Below are positions 1 through 9,500 of a stretch of DNA of 16,842 bases, one piece after another; the first letter of the stretch is position 1, and the number at the start of each line of letters is the position of its first letter. The notes beneath the pieces are model-generated. The model did not search any database and was not told where the DNA came from. It saw only the letters and a list, made by a program, of their open reading frames with translations. The stretch lies in contig URZO01000089.1 of the NCBI GenBank assembly GCA_900552465.1, positions 1-16,842 of the forward strand, in the 5' to 3' direction. This DNA comes from an uncultured Parabacteroides sp. Lineage in GTDB: Bacteria > Bacteroidota > Bacteroidia > Bacteroidales > Tannerellaceae. The position numbers and the translations under genes were made by a program.

Positions 1-60
1 AAGCCCGCCAGGACACAGACGCTATAAATAGGACTTTTGGCACATCCCCCCTCAAATCTA
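1..60. other. 3' flank of the PUL, no gene seen
   Basis: These bases lie just downstream of the minus-strand GH2 gene. No coding region is supported. Read on the minus strand they contain a G-rich segment followed by GATGTGCCAAAAG, about 10 bases after the GH2 stop. This could be the first arm of a terminator or repeat hairpin whose second arm would lie beyond the left window edge. That cannot be verified here. Confidence 0.3.
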
Positions 61-2754
61 TCATTTACATTTGTAAGTAGCCGGCTTGACGTTCCAGCCT
101 TTCACGACGAAGAGCGGTTCCGAAGGCATATCGGCCGTGGCAGTTTCAATGATGACTGTTTGGCTTTCTCCCGGCAAGAGCGAGAAGAAGTTATCGGTAT
201 AGAAACTGGGGCGTACCGGCTTTTTGTTCTGATCCAGCAATTGAAGCTGAGTAAAGAATGCGATCGTCGGAGAGGTATTCTTTATCTCTGCTTTTATAAA
301 GTGCCGGCCAGCTTCCTGATAAGCCTTGTAAGTAGTCTTCAACCGGACTTCTTTCAGCTTCGACAAATCTTCAAAACCGGATGAGGTCGGACCAGTCAGT
401 GTCTTACGGCCTTCATACTTGTCGTTGGAACGCCAGTAGAAGGTGTTGGCCACTTCCTTACCTTTTTCATTATACAGGCGCAGTTTGATGAAATGAACCT
501 GTGTGATGTCCTGCGGGAAGTCGATCGTGAAAACGTCGTTTACAACACCGTCTTCCGGTATGTCGATAACCTGCGACTTATTCCATACTTTCTTGCTGTT
601 GAGGTCATACACATCAGCTGTGACCTTATAATTCTTGAAAGCCTGGTAATAGTCGTTACAGACGGAAACTGTATTTTTCAGATAATCGAACTGTGCATGA
701 AGCGGTTCCAGCGCATTCTGTGTATGGTAAAGCGATGCCGTCGGCTCCAGGGAATAGTCCCACATACGGGCGCAGACCTGGCTTACGGGGCAGTTATGAT
801 ACCAGAACAGGAGTCCGGATGCATAGCGGTCGCCATACCCTAACTTGTTATAGTTCCATACTTCCCAGATCGACTTGGAGTTCATGGCACCAACGAACTG
901 GCCTTTAGTCGCAAACTCTTCAATAGAAGAGGAAGCTCCGTAATTGTTGGTTAGGTCGGTGTACATGGTCGACATCAGATGGAAACCGCCGCCGTCATGA
1001 TAGTCCCAGACTTCCTTGTTGATCGGCCAGAGATCCTTTTCGTCCATCACCTCCCGAAGGGTTTCGACGGTCGGGATCGTCGGTGCTCCATATTCCGGGT
1101 TGAACCCGTCGACACGGCTACCGCGTTCCGAGGCGGTGTTTTCGTAATGCTGCATCGGGTTGACCTGTTTGTACGGGCTTCCGTCGTGCACGCCGTCACA
1201 TTCCGACTGCATCTGGTAGTCACGTGTGCCGTCCAGCATCATGATCATTTCTTTCGCTCCCGGCATTTCCGTGCTTTCGTTCGAGGAAACATAGTAGGCC
1301 AGCGAAGGATGATTGCGCAGGCGTTTGACGGTTGCTTCCACATTGCTCAGGTATAAATCTTTATCTTGCGGATGTTTGGTGTCGCCTGTCATCCAGAATT
1401 CCTGCCAGACAAGCAGTCCCATTTCGTCGCAGAGCTGGAAGAAATAGTCCGATTCGGCAATGCCGCCGCCCCACATACGGATCAGGTTGACGCCCGATTG
1501 TTTTGTGTAGCGGAGTTCCGCATACGTCCGTTCGTCCGAAGTGCGGAGCATGCCTTCCGGAATCCAGTTCGTTCCCCGGATAAACAATTTCTTTCCGTTG
1601 ACGTAGAACTGGCGGGATTTATCCGGCGTGTTCTGGTCGGAAGTGATTTCGCGGATACCGAAACGCGTTTTCGTCTCGTCGGAAACCTTTCCGTCTACGG
1701 ATACGGTCAGTTTCAGTTCATACAGTTCCGGGTTCCCTTTGAAGAGCGGCCACCACAGACGCGGATTCCTGATCGTTAGCTGCGGGAACTCTTCGGGGGT
1801 GAAACAGACTGTCTGTGTCTCGCCTCTGAACAGATTCAACTCTTTGCTGAATGTAATGTTTTCGCCGGCGATTTCGCCTTTGACGGTACATTTGACATTT
1901 CCCTGTGTCGGGTTCACAACTTCAATACTGACTGTTTCCTTAGCCAGGTCATATCCCGGCTTTGCCAGATCCGATTTGATAAACGGATGACGGATGACGG
2001 CTTTGTCTGTCGCATAAAGGCTGATGTTCTTCCAGATGCCGGTGTTGCGGTCGCGGATACCGTCGTTGAACGTGAAGTCCCAGCCCACGCTCATCAGCAT
2101 AGTGGTGTTCAGTCCGATGTTCCCGTCTCCGCCGTTGTGGAATTCGCCGACGGCTCCCCAGCGTTTCGGCTTGATAGTACCCGGCATATCGACCGGATAG
2201 ACTTTGATAGCCAGCGCGTTCTTGCCTCCAATACGGGCGAAGTCGGTGATATTGATGTATTCCGGTTTGAACATCCCGGACATATTGCCGAGCAGATAAC
2301 CGTTGACCCAGATCTCGGCACGGTAGTTGATACCGTCTACCTGAAGCCATACGATTTTGTCTTTATAACTTTCCGGTACGTCGAACTCCGTCCTGAACCA
2401 ATAGGTATAGAAATCACGTCCGGCCTTGGCAAGGTCCGGGATGATGTTCTGATCCAGTTTGTTGTTCATCCCGTAGTAGGGCTCTGGGTAAACCTTGTTG
2501 TGGACGAGCGAGTTCAGCACCGTGCCGGGTACGATTGCCGGCATCCAGCTTCCGGTCTGGTAACCCGGCTGCGAGATTTTCTCTGCCGGGTCTTTGGCTT
2601 CGCCGGCTTTATACATCTGCCAGGTGAAGTCACCGCCGTGTCCGTCTTTTGAGTCCAGATAGATTTTTTCCGGACTGCGATAATAATTGGGTGTCTGCGC
2701 TTGCATAAAGCAGACAGACAGAAGTAAGAATATTCCTGTAATAACGTTTTTCAT
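61..2754 (-). CDS. Exported glycoside hydrolase family 2, beta-mannosidase/exo-glucosaminidase-like
   Basis: This 897-residue exo-acting glycosidase is predicted to be periplasmic. Residues 1-19 form a type I signal peptide ending in MQAQ, with no lipobox cysteine. The GH2 order is visible: a sugar-binding jelly roll (about 70-190), an Ig-like domain (about 250-370) ending in the GH2 signature RFGIREI (365-371), a TIM barrel (about 375-690) and a C-terminal Ig-type region (about 690-890). MWGGGIAESD (427-436) and WQEF (450-453) are typical of the beta-mannosidase side of GH2. The likely acid/base is E493 in SNES and the likely nucleophile is E554 in NPEYG, assigned by alignment from memory to exo-beta-glucosaminidase and mannosidase relatives. 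The start is 11 bp after the GH130 gene, so the two are probably cotranscribed and this is the last gene of the PUL. The exact substrate (beta-mannoside, glucosaminide or other) is not determined by sequence alone. Confidence 0.9.
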   Translation of the reverse strand: MKNVITGIFLLLSVCFMQAQTPNYYRSPEKIYLDSKDGHGGDFTWQMYKAGEAKDPAEKISQPGYQTGSWMPAIVPGTVLNSLVHNKVYPEPYYGMNNKLDQNIIPDLAKAGRDFYTYWFRTEFDVPESYKDKIVWLQVDGINYRAEIWVNGYLLGNMSGMFKPEYINITDFARIGGKNALAIKVYPVDMPGTIKPKRWGAVGEFHNGGDGNIGLNTTMLMSVGWDFTFNDGIRDRNTGIWKNISLYATDKAVIRHPFIKSDLAKPGYDLAKETVSIEVVNPTQGNVKCTVKGEIAGENITFSKELNLFRGETQTVCFTPEEFPQLTIRNPRLWWPLFKGNPELYELKLTVSVDGKVSDETKTRFGIREITSDQNTPDKSRQFYVNGKKLFIRGTNWIPEGMLRTSDERTYAELRYTKQSGVNLIRMWGGGIAESDYFFQLCDEMGLLVWQEFWMTGDTKHPQDKDLYLSNVEATVKRLRNHPSLAYYVSSNESTEMPGAKEMIMMLDGTRDYQMQSECDGVHDGSPYKQVNPMQHYENTASERGSRVDGFNPEYGAPTIPTVETLREVMDEKDLWPINKEVWDYHDGGGFHLMSTMYTDLTNNYGASSSIEEFATKGQFVGAMNSKSIWEVWNYNKLGYGDRYASGLLFWYHNCPVSQVCARMWDYSLEPTASLYHTQNALEPLHAQFDYLKNTVSVCNDYYQAFKNYKVTADVYDLNSKKVWNKSQVIDIPEDGVVNDVFTIDFPQDITQVHFIKLRLYNEKGKEVANTFYWRSNDKYEGRKTLTGPTSSGFEDLSKLKEVRLKTTYKAYQEAGRHFIKAEIKNTSPTIAFFTQLQLLDQNKKPVRPSFYTDNFFSLLPGESQTVIIETATADMPSEPLFVVKGWNVKPATYKCK

Positions 2755-2765
2755 GATTGACTTAT

Positions 2766-3905
2766 TTAATTCGGAATAGGATCTCCGAGTGTTTTCTTAG
2801 CCGGGTTGTAAACGGCTACGCCCACCTGTGAGTCTGCACATCCGTAATAGAGATACCATTTGTTTTTGAAAAAGACCAGACCTTCGATAAAGACCGTCCC
2901 GTCTACATATTGCCCACTCTTCTCAAACGACTCCATCGGGCGGAAGAAAGGAACGTCGAGGCGTTGCAGCACTTTCATCGGGTCTTTCGGGTCTGTCAGA
3001 ACCTGTCCGGCACAATAGGCGCCTGCCGTGAAACGCTTGTCGCGTTTGTTGTCGTCATTCTGGTTCTTACCGTTGTAAAGCAATACGATACCATTGTCGG
3101 TCAGGACTGCGGGAGGGCCGCATTCCGTCAGGGCGCTGTCGAAGTATTTCGGACGTGGTCTGATGAGGGCGGCCAGTTCGTTCTTCCCGTCCAGGATCGG
3201 CGTCCAGTTCACGAGATCGTCGGAAGTCGCTGCCGCAACCATCTGTTCTCCCCAGTACATGAAATATTTCCCGTTTATTTTAGCCAGTACCTGCTTGCCG
3301 TCCTTTACTTGGGTTACCATAGAACCGGATTTGCAGGCCATGTCTTTGAAACGTCCGTTATAGGCTTTAGCGAAAGCCGGTCCGTGTTTCTCCCATTTGA
3401 GCAGGTCGCGGGATGTGGCGATGCAGAGGCGTGGCACTTTCCGGTTCCAGGCGGTATAAGCCATCACATACAAACCGTCTTCCGTCATTGCTACGCGCGG
3501 ATCTTCACATCCGCCCGGCCATTCGAACTCTTTTGCATTATCGTTGTCCGGATACATGACAGGTGTTTTCCGGCGTTGCACATGAATACCGTCTTCAGAC
3601 TCAGCCAAGCCGATGCGTGAAGTCCTTTTTCCGATACCGGTGGCCGAATTGTCTTCCGCGCGGTAAAGGATGCAGATCTTGCCGTCCTTGACGGTTGCTG
3701 CCGGGTTAAACACATCACTTTCTTCCCAACCTATCTTTTTACCCTGCATGGGGCAATCGAATTGGCTTGCGGGATTCGGTGTGATAATCGGATTGACTTT
3801 TTCAGGTCTGACAAACCCGCCTAAAGCCCACTCCGGTAAAACATTTTGGCTGTATCCCAGTAAAGGTAAAACTGCCAGACTGATAAGTAAGATACTTCTT
3901 TTCAT
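2766..3905 (-). CDS. Exported GH130-type glycosidase or phosphorylase
   Basis: This 379-residue protein carries a type I signal peptide (about 1-19, cleavage near GYSQ) followed by a five-bladed beta-propeller enzyme domain. GH130-type hallmarks are visible: FNPAA (66-70), YRAED (81-85), SRIGLAESEDG (96-106), GGCEDPR (131-137), an ATSRDLLKWEKHG stretch (163-175) and YYGCADSQVGVA near the C-terminus (353-364). D135 of the EDPR motif is a candidate for the family's general acid; I could not verify this. GH130 enzymes act on beta-mannosides, as phosphorylases or as hydrolases. The region around residues 191-215 reads CKSGS where phosphorylases as I recall them have an NKD-type motif, so hydrolysis is possible, but this is not decisive. 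Export would favour hydrolysis or processing in the periplasm. The gene lies just behind a terminator-like hairpin and 11 bp before the GH2 gene. The main alternative is a related propeller family such as GH43 or GH32. Confidence 0.83.
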   Translation of the reverse strand: MKRSILLISLAVLPLLGYSQNVLPEWALGGFVRPEKVNPIITPNPASQFDCPMQGKKIGWEESDVFNPAATVKDGKICILYRAEDNSATGIGKRTSRIGLAESEDGIHVQRRKTPVMYPDNDNAKEFEWPGGCEDPRVAMTEDGLYVMAYTAWNRKVPRLCIATSRDLLKWEKHGPAFAKAYNGRFKDMACKSGSMVTQVKDGKQVLAKINGKYFMYWGEQMVAAATSDDLVNWTPILDGKNELAALIRPRPKYFDSALTECGPPAVLTDNGIVLLYNGKNQNDDNKRDKRFTAGAYCAGQVLTDPKDPMKVLQRLDVPFFRPMESFEKSGQYVDGTVFIEGLVFFKNKWYLYYGCADSQVGVAVYNPAKKTLGDPIPN

Positions 3906-3917
3906 GTTCTAAAGAAT

Positions 3918-3960
3918 AAAAAAGGCACAAACATCCGGTTAAAACCGGATATCTGTGCCT
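3918..3960 (-). terminator. Intrinsic terminator-like hairpin inside the PUL operon
   Basis: Read on the minus strand, an outer 7-bp stem (AGGCACA/TGTGCCT, at 3954-3960 and 3923-3929) and an inner 8-bp stem (ATCCGGTT/AACCGGAT, at 3943-3950 and 3933-3940) are separated by a 3x3 internal loop and followed directly by six T residues (3918-3923). This is the shape of a Rho-independent terminator for transcripts leaving the DUF3823 gene, whose stop ends at 3969. The GH130 start codon is only about 12 bases after the T-run, which leaves no room for a separate promoter, so partial read-through is the likely outcome. Confidence 0.85.
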
Positions 3961-3968
3961 CAGGTTAT

Positions 3969-4664
3969 TTATTGTATAGTTGTTTCGATGATGGTACTAT
4001 AGTTGATCGCATTTTCGGTCTTGGCACCGACGCGCACATATATTTTGTTACCATTTCCCTGTATCTTGTACAGATTGTCCTGGTAATTCTTATCGTTCTC
4101 CAAATCAAAAACGATAGTACCTTCGTTTCCTTTAACGGTCTGCTTGCCTGCTTGGTTTGCACTTCCGTTATCGACACCCGGTGCAAAGTTCCAGTAGCCG
4201 TACACTTCGGATACGTTAAAGCTGCTGTTGGTCGGAGTCACCTTGTAAGTGATGGTGATCTTCTTGCCGGAAGCCTGTGCCGAAGCTGTGATTCTGGCAT
4301 AGGGCATTGCTTTCAGATCCAGGGTTGTCTGTCCTTTGAGCGTAATAAACTCTTCGCACGGAGAAACGAACGGGCCGTTGACGACAATCTTGTAGTCGCA
4401 GTTGAACAGCTTTGAGTTTTCGTATGTCCCATCCATCTTTGCATAGAAGTCAACAGACTGTGTCGCATCCGTATTCTGCTCGAACATATTAATGATGACG
4501 CCGGTAGAACCCTGAACCGGCAGTGGTATCGGCTCGTTGGTCTCAGCATCCAGAATTTGTCCTTTGATGCCTCCATTAGGAGAATCGTAATTATCCAGAT
4601 TGCTCAGACAGCTTGTGAAGCATAATGAGCAAATGGACATCAGTAATAAACTTATCTTTTTCAT
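3969..4664 (-). CDS. DUF3823 lipoprotein, putative surface glycan-binding accessory protein
   Basis: This 231-residue lipoprotein occupies the SusE-like position directly after SusD. The signal peptide ends in the lipobox FTSC with the lipidated cysteine at C19, so it is probably anchored to the outer membrane. After C19 the segment LDNYDSPNGGIKGQILD is characteristic of DUF3823 (PF12866), a beta-sandwich of the carboxypeptidase-regulatory type. A second beta-rich domain spans about 125-231 and fits the DUF3823 C-terminal domain. Members sit next to susC/susD pairs and are thought to help bind glycan at the cell surface, but no catalytic role is known. The gene is 22 bp after susD and is followed by the terminator-like hairpin. 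The ligand is unknown. Confidence 0.9.
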   Translation of the reverse strand: MKKISLLLMSICSLCFTSCLSNLDNYDSPNGGIKGQILDAETNEPIPLPVQGSTGVIINMFEQNTDATQSVDFYAKMDGTYENSKLFNCDYKIVVNGPFVSPCEEFITLKGQTTLDLKAMPYARITASAQASGKKITITYKVTPTNSSFNVSEVYGYWNFAPGVDNGSANQAGKQTVKGNEGTIVFDLENDKNYQDNLYKIQGNGNKIYVRVGAKTENAINYSTIIETTIQ

Positions 4665-4686
4665 ATCAAATTTCTAAATTAGATGA

Positions 4687-6534
4687 TTAATTGGTATAAC
4701 CCGGGTTCTGAACCAGATTCGGATTTGAATTCATATCGTCCTGATTGATCTTGGTATAATAGTTCTTTTCGAGGAAAATACGCAATTGCTTGGGTGTGTT
4801 GTAACCTCTTTCAAATACGTATTTGTCGTCACGAATATCGTGCCAGGGATACAGGGCTGTGCCTCTGAACCCGTTCAGTCCGCCTTGTTTTACATCCAGA
4901 TGAGCAATTCTCCAACGTTTCATATCCCAGAAACGATGACCTTCGAATGCCAGTTCCACTCTGCGTTCGTGGCGTACCTTTTCCATATTGATACTTGACA
5001 ATAAGGCGATACCGGCACGTTCGCGAATTTTGTTGACAGCTTCCAGCGCTTCCGAAGAATTGTTCAGCTCCATCGCAGCTTCCGCCAAATTTAGGTAAAT
5101 TTCTCCTAAACGGAAAACTGGCCAGGGAGTTTCTGACTTACCCATGTTCATATCAGTCAACGTTTCGTCCCAGAATTTCTTCTGATAGAAGCCTGTTTTG
5201 GAAGCGTCACCTGCATCAGCACCACCGTCTTTGCCGGATGTGCTGTATGTTACACCATTGATTTCAACTGTATTACCCCCGTCCGGCTGGCTTGTGGCCG
5301 GGTATCTTTCGTTATCGGAAACGATAATGCCTCTCATCCATTCGATCTGGGTGCTTTGGCAAGGAGAGCCGGGCATATAAACCGAAGCGAAGAGACGCGG
5401 GTCTTTATTGGTGAAGATGTCGTAAGGTTTGTCATAACGAATCGGTTTGCCGTTTTCTTCTAATTTCAATAGACCTTCAGAGCCGTCCACATATTCGTAA
5501 GCCTCAACCATCTCCAGGGTAGGCGCGATACCGCATCCCCAGCCACCGGCACGGTAAGAGAACGGTGCGTTACGTTTGTCCCAATCATGTCCTTTGTCAC
5601 CGGCGACATTATACTGTTTCTGGAAGATATACTCACCGTTGTCTCCGTTGCCTTTCAGGAACATATCGCAATAGTTCTGCGCTTTGTCATCCGGCTTTTT
5701 GTTGTACAAGGTATAAAGACCGGAATTGATGATCGCTTTGGAAGCATCGTGGGAGGTTTGGAAAAAGCGGTCTGCTTCAGAAGAAGGGATTCCCACAAGG
5801 CCATCCAGTTGTACTGTTCCGTAACGGGCAATCGAGCCTGCATACAAGGCTGCACGTGAACACAATGCCAGTGCTACGTATTTATTGGCTCTGTATTTGG
5901 TATCCGCACTTCTCGTCTCGGGCAGTTCCTGGGCGGCTTCCTGACTCTCTTTTATGATGAAGTCGTAGATCTCCACCTCTTTGTTTCGGGAAACCATTAA
6001 TGCTTCCAGGTTATTAGGGTCGTACTCCTGTGGCTCCGTGATCAGCGGAACGCCGCCATATCGTTTTACCATCGTGAAATAATGGAAGGCACGGATGAAG
6101 CGCGATTCGGCCAAAAGCTGTTTCTTCTCAGAGTCGGATAACGCCGTCGCTTCTTCTAACTGACTGATAAAGTCGTTACAGTTGCGTATGTATTTATAGC
6201 GCTCGGAGAACTTCTGTTCGAACATGGCATCTTCGTATGTATATGTCGCATTTCCATTATCGAACATCGGTTCTTTCTGGAAAGAACCCTGTGCTTCGTC
6301 TGACATAGAAGAGAGATTTTGCAGCCGCCATGCTTCGCGCTGCCAGTAATTGAAATCTTCGAGGTTCATGTTGTCGTACAGGTTGACCATTACGCCGTTG
6401 ATCAATTTAGGATCTTTCCATACCTGTTCGGGAGTGATGATGTCGAAAGGTTCTTTTTCAAGGTAGTCGGCACATGCTGCCGCTCCCAACAAAAGTAATC
6501 CGCATCCAATGTTTCTTATAATTGTTGTCTTCAT
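4687..6534 (-). CDS. SusD/RagB family glycan-binding outer-membrane lipoprotein
   Basis: This 615-residue SusD homologue is expected to form the lid of the SusC channel and bind the oligosaccharide outside the cell. The signal peptide ends in GAAAC with the lipidated cysteine at C21, followed by ADYLEKEPFD, the usual mature SusD N-terminus. An SusD-like N-terminal domain covers about 21-230, with the helical motif FIRAFHYFTMVKRYGGVPL typical of the family's TPR-like repeats. The RagB/SusD C-terminal domain covers about 300-615, including WPVFRLGEIYLNLAEAAM and the ending NPGYTN. The length is in the upper normal range. It starts 11 bp after the susC stop and has an A/G-rich AAAGAAGAAAC leader. 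Specificity cannot be read from the sequence. Confidence 0.97.
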   Translation of the reverse strand: MKTTIIRNIGCGLLLLGAAACADYLEKEPFDIITPEQVWKDPKLINGVMVNLYDNMNLEDFNYWQREAWRLQNLSSMSDEAQGSFQKEPMFDNGNATYTYEDAMFEQKFSERYKYIRNCNDFISQLEEATALSDSEKKQLLAESRFIRAFHYFTMVKRYGGVPLITEPQEYDPNNLEALMVSRNKEVEIYDFIIKESQEAAQELPETRSADTKYRANKYVALALCSRAALYAGSIARYGTVQLDGLVGIPSSEADRFFQTSHDASKAIINSGLYTLYNKKPDDKAQNYCDMFLKGNGDNGEYIFQKQYNVAGDKGHDWDKRNAPFSYRAGGWGCGIAPTLEMVEAYEYVDGSEGLLKLEENGKPIRYDKPYDIFTNKDPRLFASVYMPGSPCQSTQIEWMRGIIVSDNERYPATSQPDGGNTVEINGVTYSTSGKDGGADAGDASKTGFYQKKFWDETLTDMNMGKSETPWPVFRLGEIYLNLAEAAMELNNSSEALEAVNKIRERAGIALLSSINMEKVRHERRVELAFEGHRFWDMKRWRIAHLDVKQGGLNGFRGTALYPWHDIRDDKYVFERGYNTPKQLRIFLEKNYYTKINQDDMNSNPNLVQNPGYTN

Positions 6535-6545
6535 TGTTTCTTCTT

Positions 6546-9500
6546 TTAGAATGTTAGATTAACACCGAAATTAAATGTTTTCATTTGAGGATAGTAACGG
6601 AACATGCCTTCTTTATTTTCCGGGTCCATATACTTCATCATACCGGTACGGCTGGTAAAGGTTGCCGTATTGAAGCTGTTCACATATACGCGCAATTTTT
6701 CGATACCGGCTCTTTGCATCCATCTTCTCGGGAAGGTGTAACCGATCTCGACAGTCTTCAGACGCAAATAGTTCGCTTTCTGCTTGGTCCAGGTGTTGTT
6801 TCCCGAATTGGCAGAGAAACCTGTCGGACGGAGTGCCGGCATAAAGCCCGGAATCCATTCGCTGAACATATCCGACGGATCTTCTCTGTGCCAACGATCC
6901 AACCAAATCGTGCTACCGTTACCAAGACCTTGCTGGATAAACGGAGACATAAAGTCGCCGCTTGTAAACACTTCATGTCCGGCTGCTCCCTGGAAGAAGA
7001 GCGTTACATCGAAACCTTTATATTCTCCGTTAAGATTCAAGCCGTAATAGATACGGGGAGTATTTCCGTGTCCGATCGGCTGTTCGTCTTTGCTGTCGAT
7101 GATACCGTCGTGGTTCCAGTCTTCAAATTTCAGGTCGCCCGGCATCAATGATTTGTTACCGTTGTTGTCCTGGATCGGTGAGTTCAGGATCTCTTCATAA
7201 CTCTGGAACTGTCCGATACAAACCTTACCCCACTGGATGTCTTGATAGCGATTATTGGTATTGTTTCTCCAGTCGTCATACATGTTTGCAGAGGCGGCAC
7301 GTTCTATGTGTTCGTTATAAATACGGGTGGCGGAGAAGTTCCCCCTTACATCGTAGGTAAAGTCACCTATTTTATGGCGGTGTCCTATTACAATTTCAAA
7401 TCCCTGGTTTTTATCCGAATTCAGGTTCTCGACCGGAAGCTCCTGGCCGAATGTTGTCGGCAAAGTGAGCTGGCGCTTTGTCAAAAGGCCGCTTCGTTTG
7501 CGTACGAAGTAATCGAATTCGACATTGATCAGGCCCGATAGAACGGATGCTTCGAAGCCGACGTTGGCAGTCTTGGACTCATACCAGGTCAGGCTCAGGT
7601 TCGGCATACCTCTGTCTTTTGCTCCGTTTGTCAAACCGCCCGATCCTAATACATAACTTCCTGAAGGATAGCGATAACCCTGCAAATATTGGTAGGCTCT
7701 GTATTTGCCGTCTTTCTCGTCATCATCAGTGTATCCGGTCACACCTTCGTCTCCGACTTTGCCGTATGATCCTCTGATCTTGAAATTATCGACCATCGGC
7801 AGTGCTTCTTTGAAGAACGCTTCTTCGGAAACACGCCATCCTAAGGATACAGCCGGGAAGAATCCCCAACGGTTATCCGGCGCAAATTTGTAGGAGCCGT
7901 CGTAGCGGAAACTTACTTCTGCCAGATATTTATTGTCGTATGCGTAGTTTACACGGCCTACTAAACCGGCATGAGCCGAAACGCGTGCTGTCCCGCCGTT
8001 GTTCATATTCGTTTTGTCACCGGCATCAATCTGGTCGATAGCTCCCACCGTGAATTGGCGGTATGCACTTAAGATGTCTGTACGGTCGTTATAGAATTCC
8101 CACAGTGCCAACGCGCCGATGTCATGTTTACCGAATGTGTTATGGTAATTGACCGATAGTTGTCCGTTGGGTCTGAAGTAGTTGTCATTCTGGGTTGTCA
8201 ACTCTGAAATGCTATGGCTACCGGATGTATTATATACATCGTTAATCGCATCGTAGGTATATTCATAATATTCTTTATACCATTTACGGTTGTACTTGTT
8301 ATTATAGTCGTATGAGAATAACGCCTTTGCCGATAAACCTTTTACCCAGGGCAGTTCCCAGTTCAAGGCGATAGACCCGTTAAACTCGCGGCGGTCCCGT
8401 CTGTCATAACCAACATTGTCTATATCGGATAGATGGACTGGGTTTCCTTTATCACCCGGGTTTGACCAATAATCCGGATTTCCGTTTGCATAGACAGGAA
8501 ATACTGGTTTTGCCATCTGGATACTACGACTTAACGGATCGGCTTCGTATGGCTTCATACGTGTGTCCAAACGTCCGCTCAACTGCAAGTCAACGGTGAA
8601 ACCTTTTACGATTTCGGCACTGATATTGGAACGCACGTTGTACTTCTTGAAGTTGAACGCTTTAGATTTGTAAATACCTTCCTGATCTGTCAAACCCAGT
8701 GAGAAGAAGTATTTAACTTTCTCGGCACCACCGGAAACACTCAGGTTGTGGTAGGTTGTCGGAGCCGTTTTACGGATCACTTCGTCATACCAGTCGGTTG
8801 TCCCGATGCCTTGTTTAAACTTAGCCAGATCCTCGTCCGAATAGGGAGCCGGAATGCCGATGTTTTGCTGGGCCTCGTTGTATAAGGTCGCATATTCGTA
8901 TCCGTTATAATACTCCGGATAGCGAGTGATGTTCTGTATGCCGACATATCCGTTGTAAGTAATTTTCGGCTTACCCAATTCACCTTTTTTGGTCGTGACA
9001 AGGATCACACCGTTTGCACCCTTGAAACCGTATACTGCGGCGGAAGCATCTTTCAAAATACTGATCGACTCGATGTCGTTTGCGTCGATCTGTTTGAAAT
9101 CACGTTCCACACCGTCGACGATTACCAGTGCATTCCCGTAACCACGAATATCGATGCTTGCATCGTCGTCGCCCGGAGCACCGCTTCTCTGTACGGCACG
9201 AAGCCCCGGAAGTTTACCGGCAAGTGCATTGCTTACGTTCGGAGTTTTGACTGTCGCAATATCTTTTGATTGCAAAGAAGCCACCGAGCCTGTCACGGAT
9301 GCCCGCTTCTGAACGCCATAGCCAACGACAACCACTTCATCCAATGCCTGCGAGTCTTCAATCAACTTGGCGTTAATTGTTGTATTTCCATTCACCGGCA
9401 GCTCCTGGTCTTTGTAGCCGATGTATGAAACAACCAGAACGGCATTGGGCGCTACTTCTAATGAGTAATTACCGTTCATGTCGGTGATCGTTCCGTTTGT

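Noticed and set aside
1987..2652. Plus-strand 221-codon open frame
   Set aside because: It lies wholly inside the minus-strand GH2 gene, which has clear family motifs; no domain is seen in the shadow frame.
2910..3620. Plus-strand 236-codon open frame
   Set aside because: It is antisense to the GH130-type gene and has no recognisable domain or start context.
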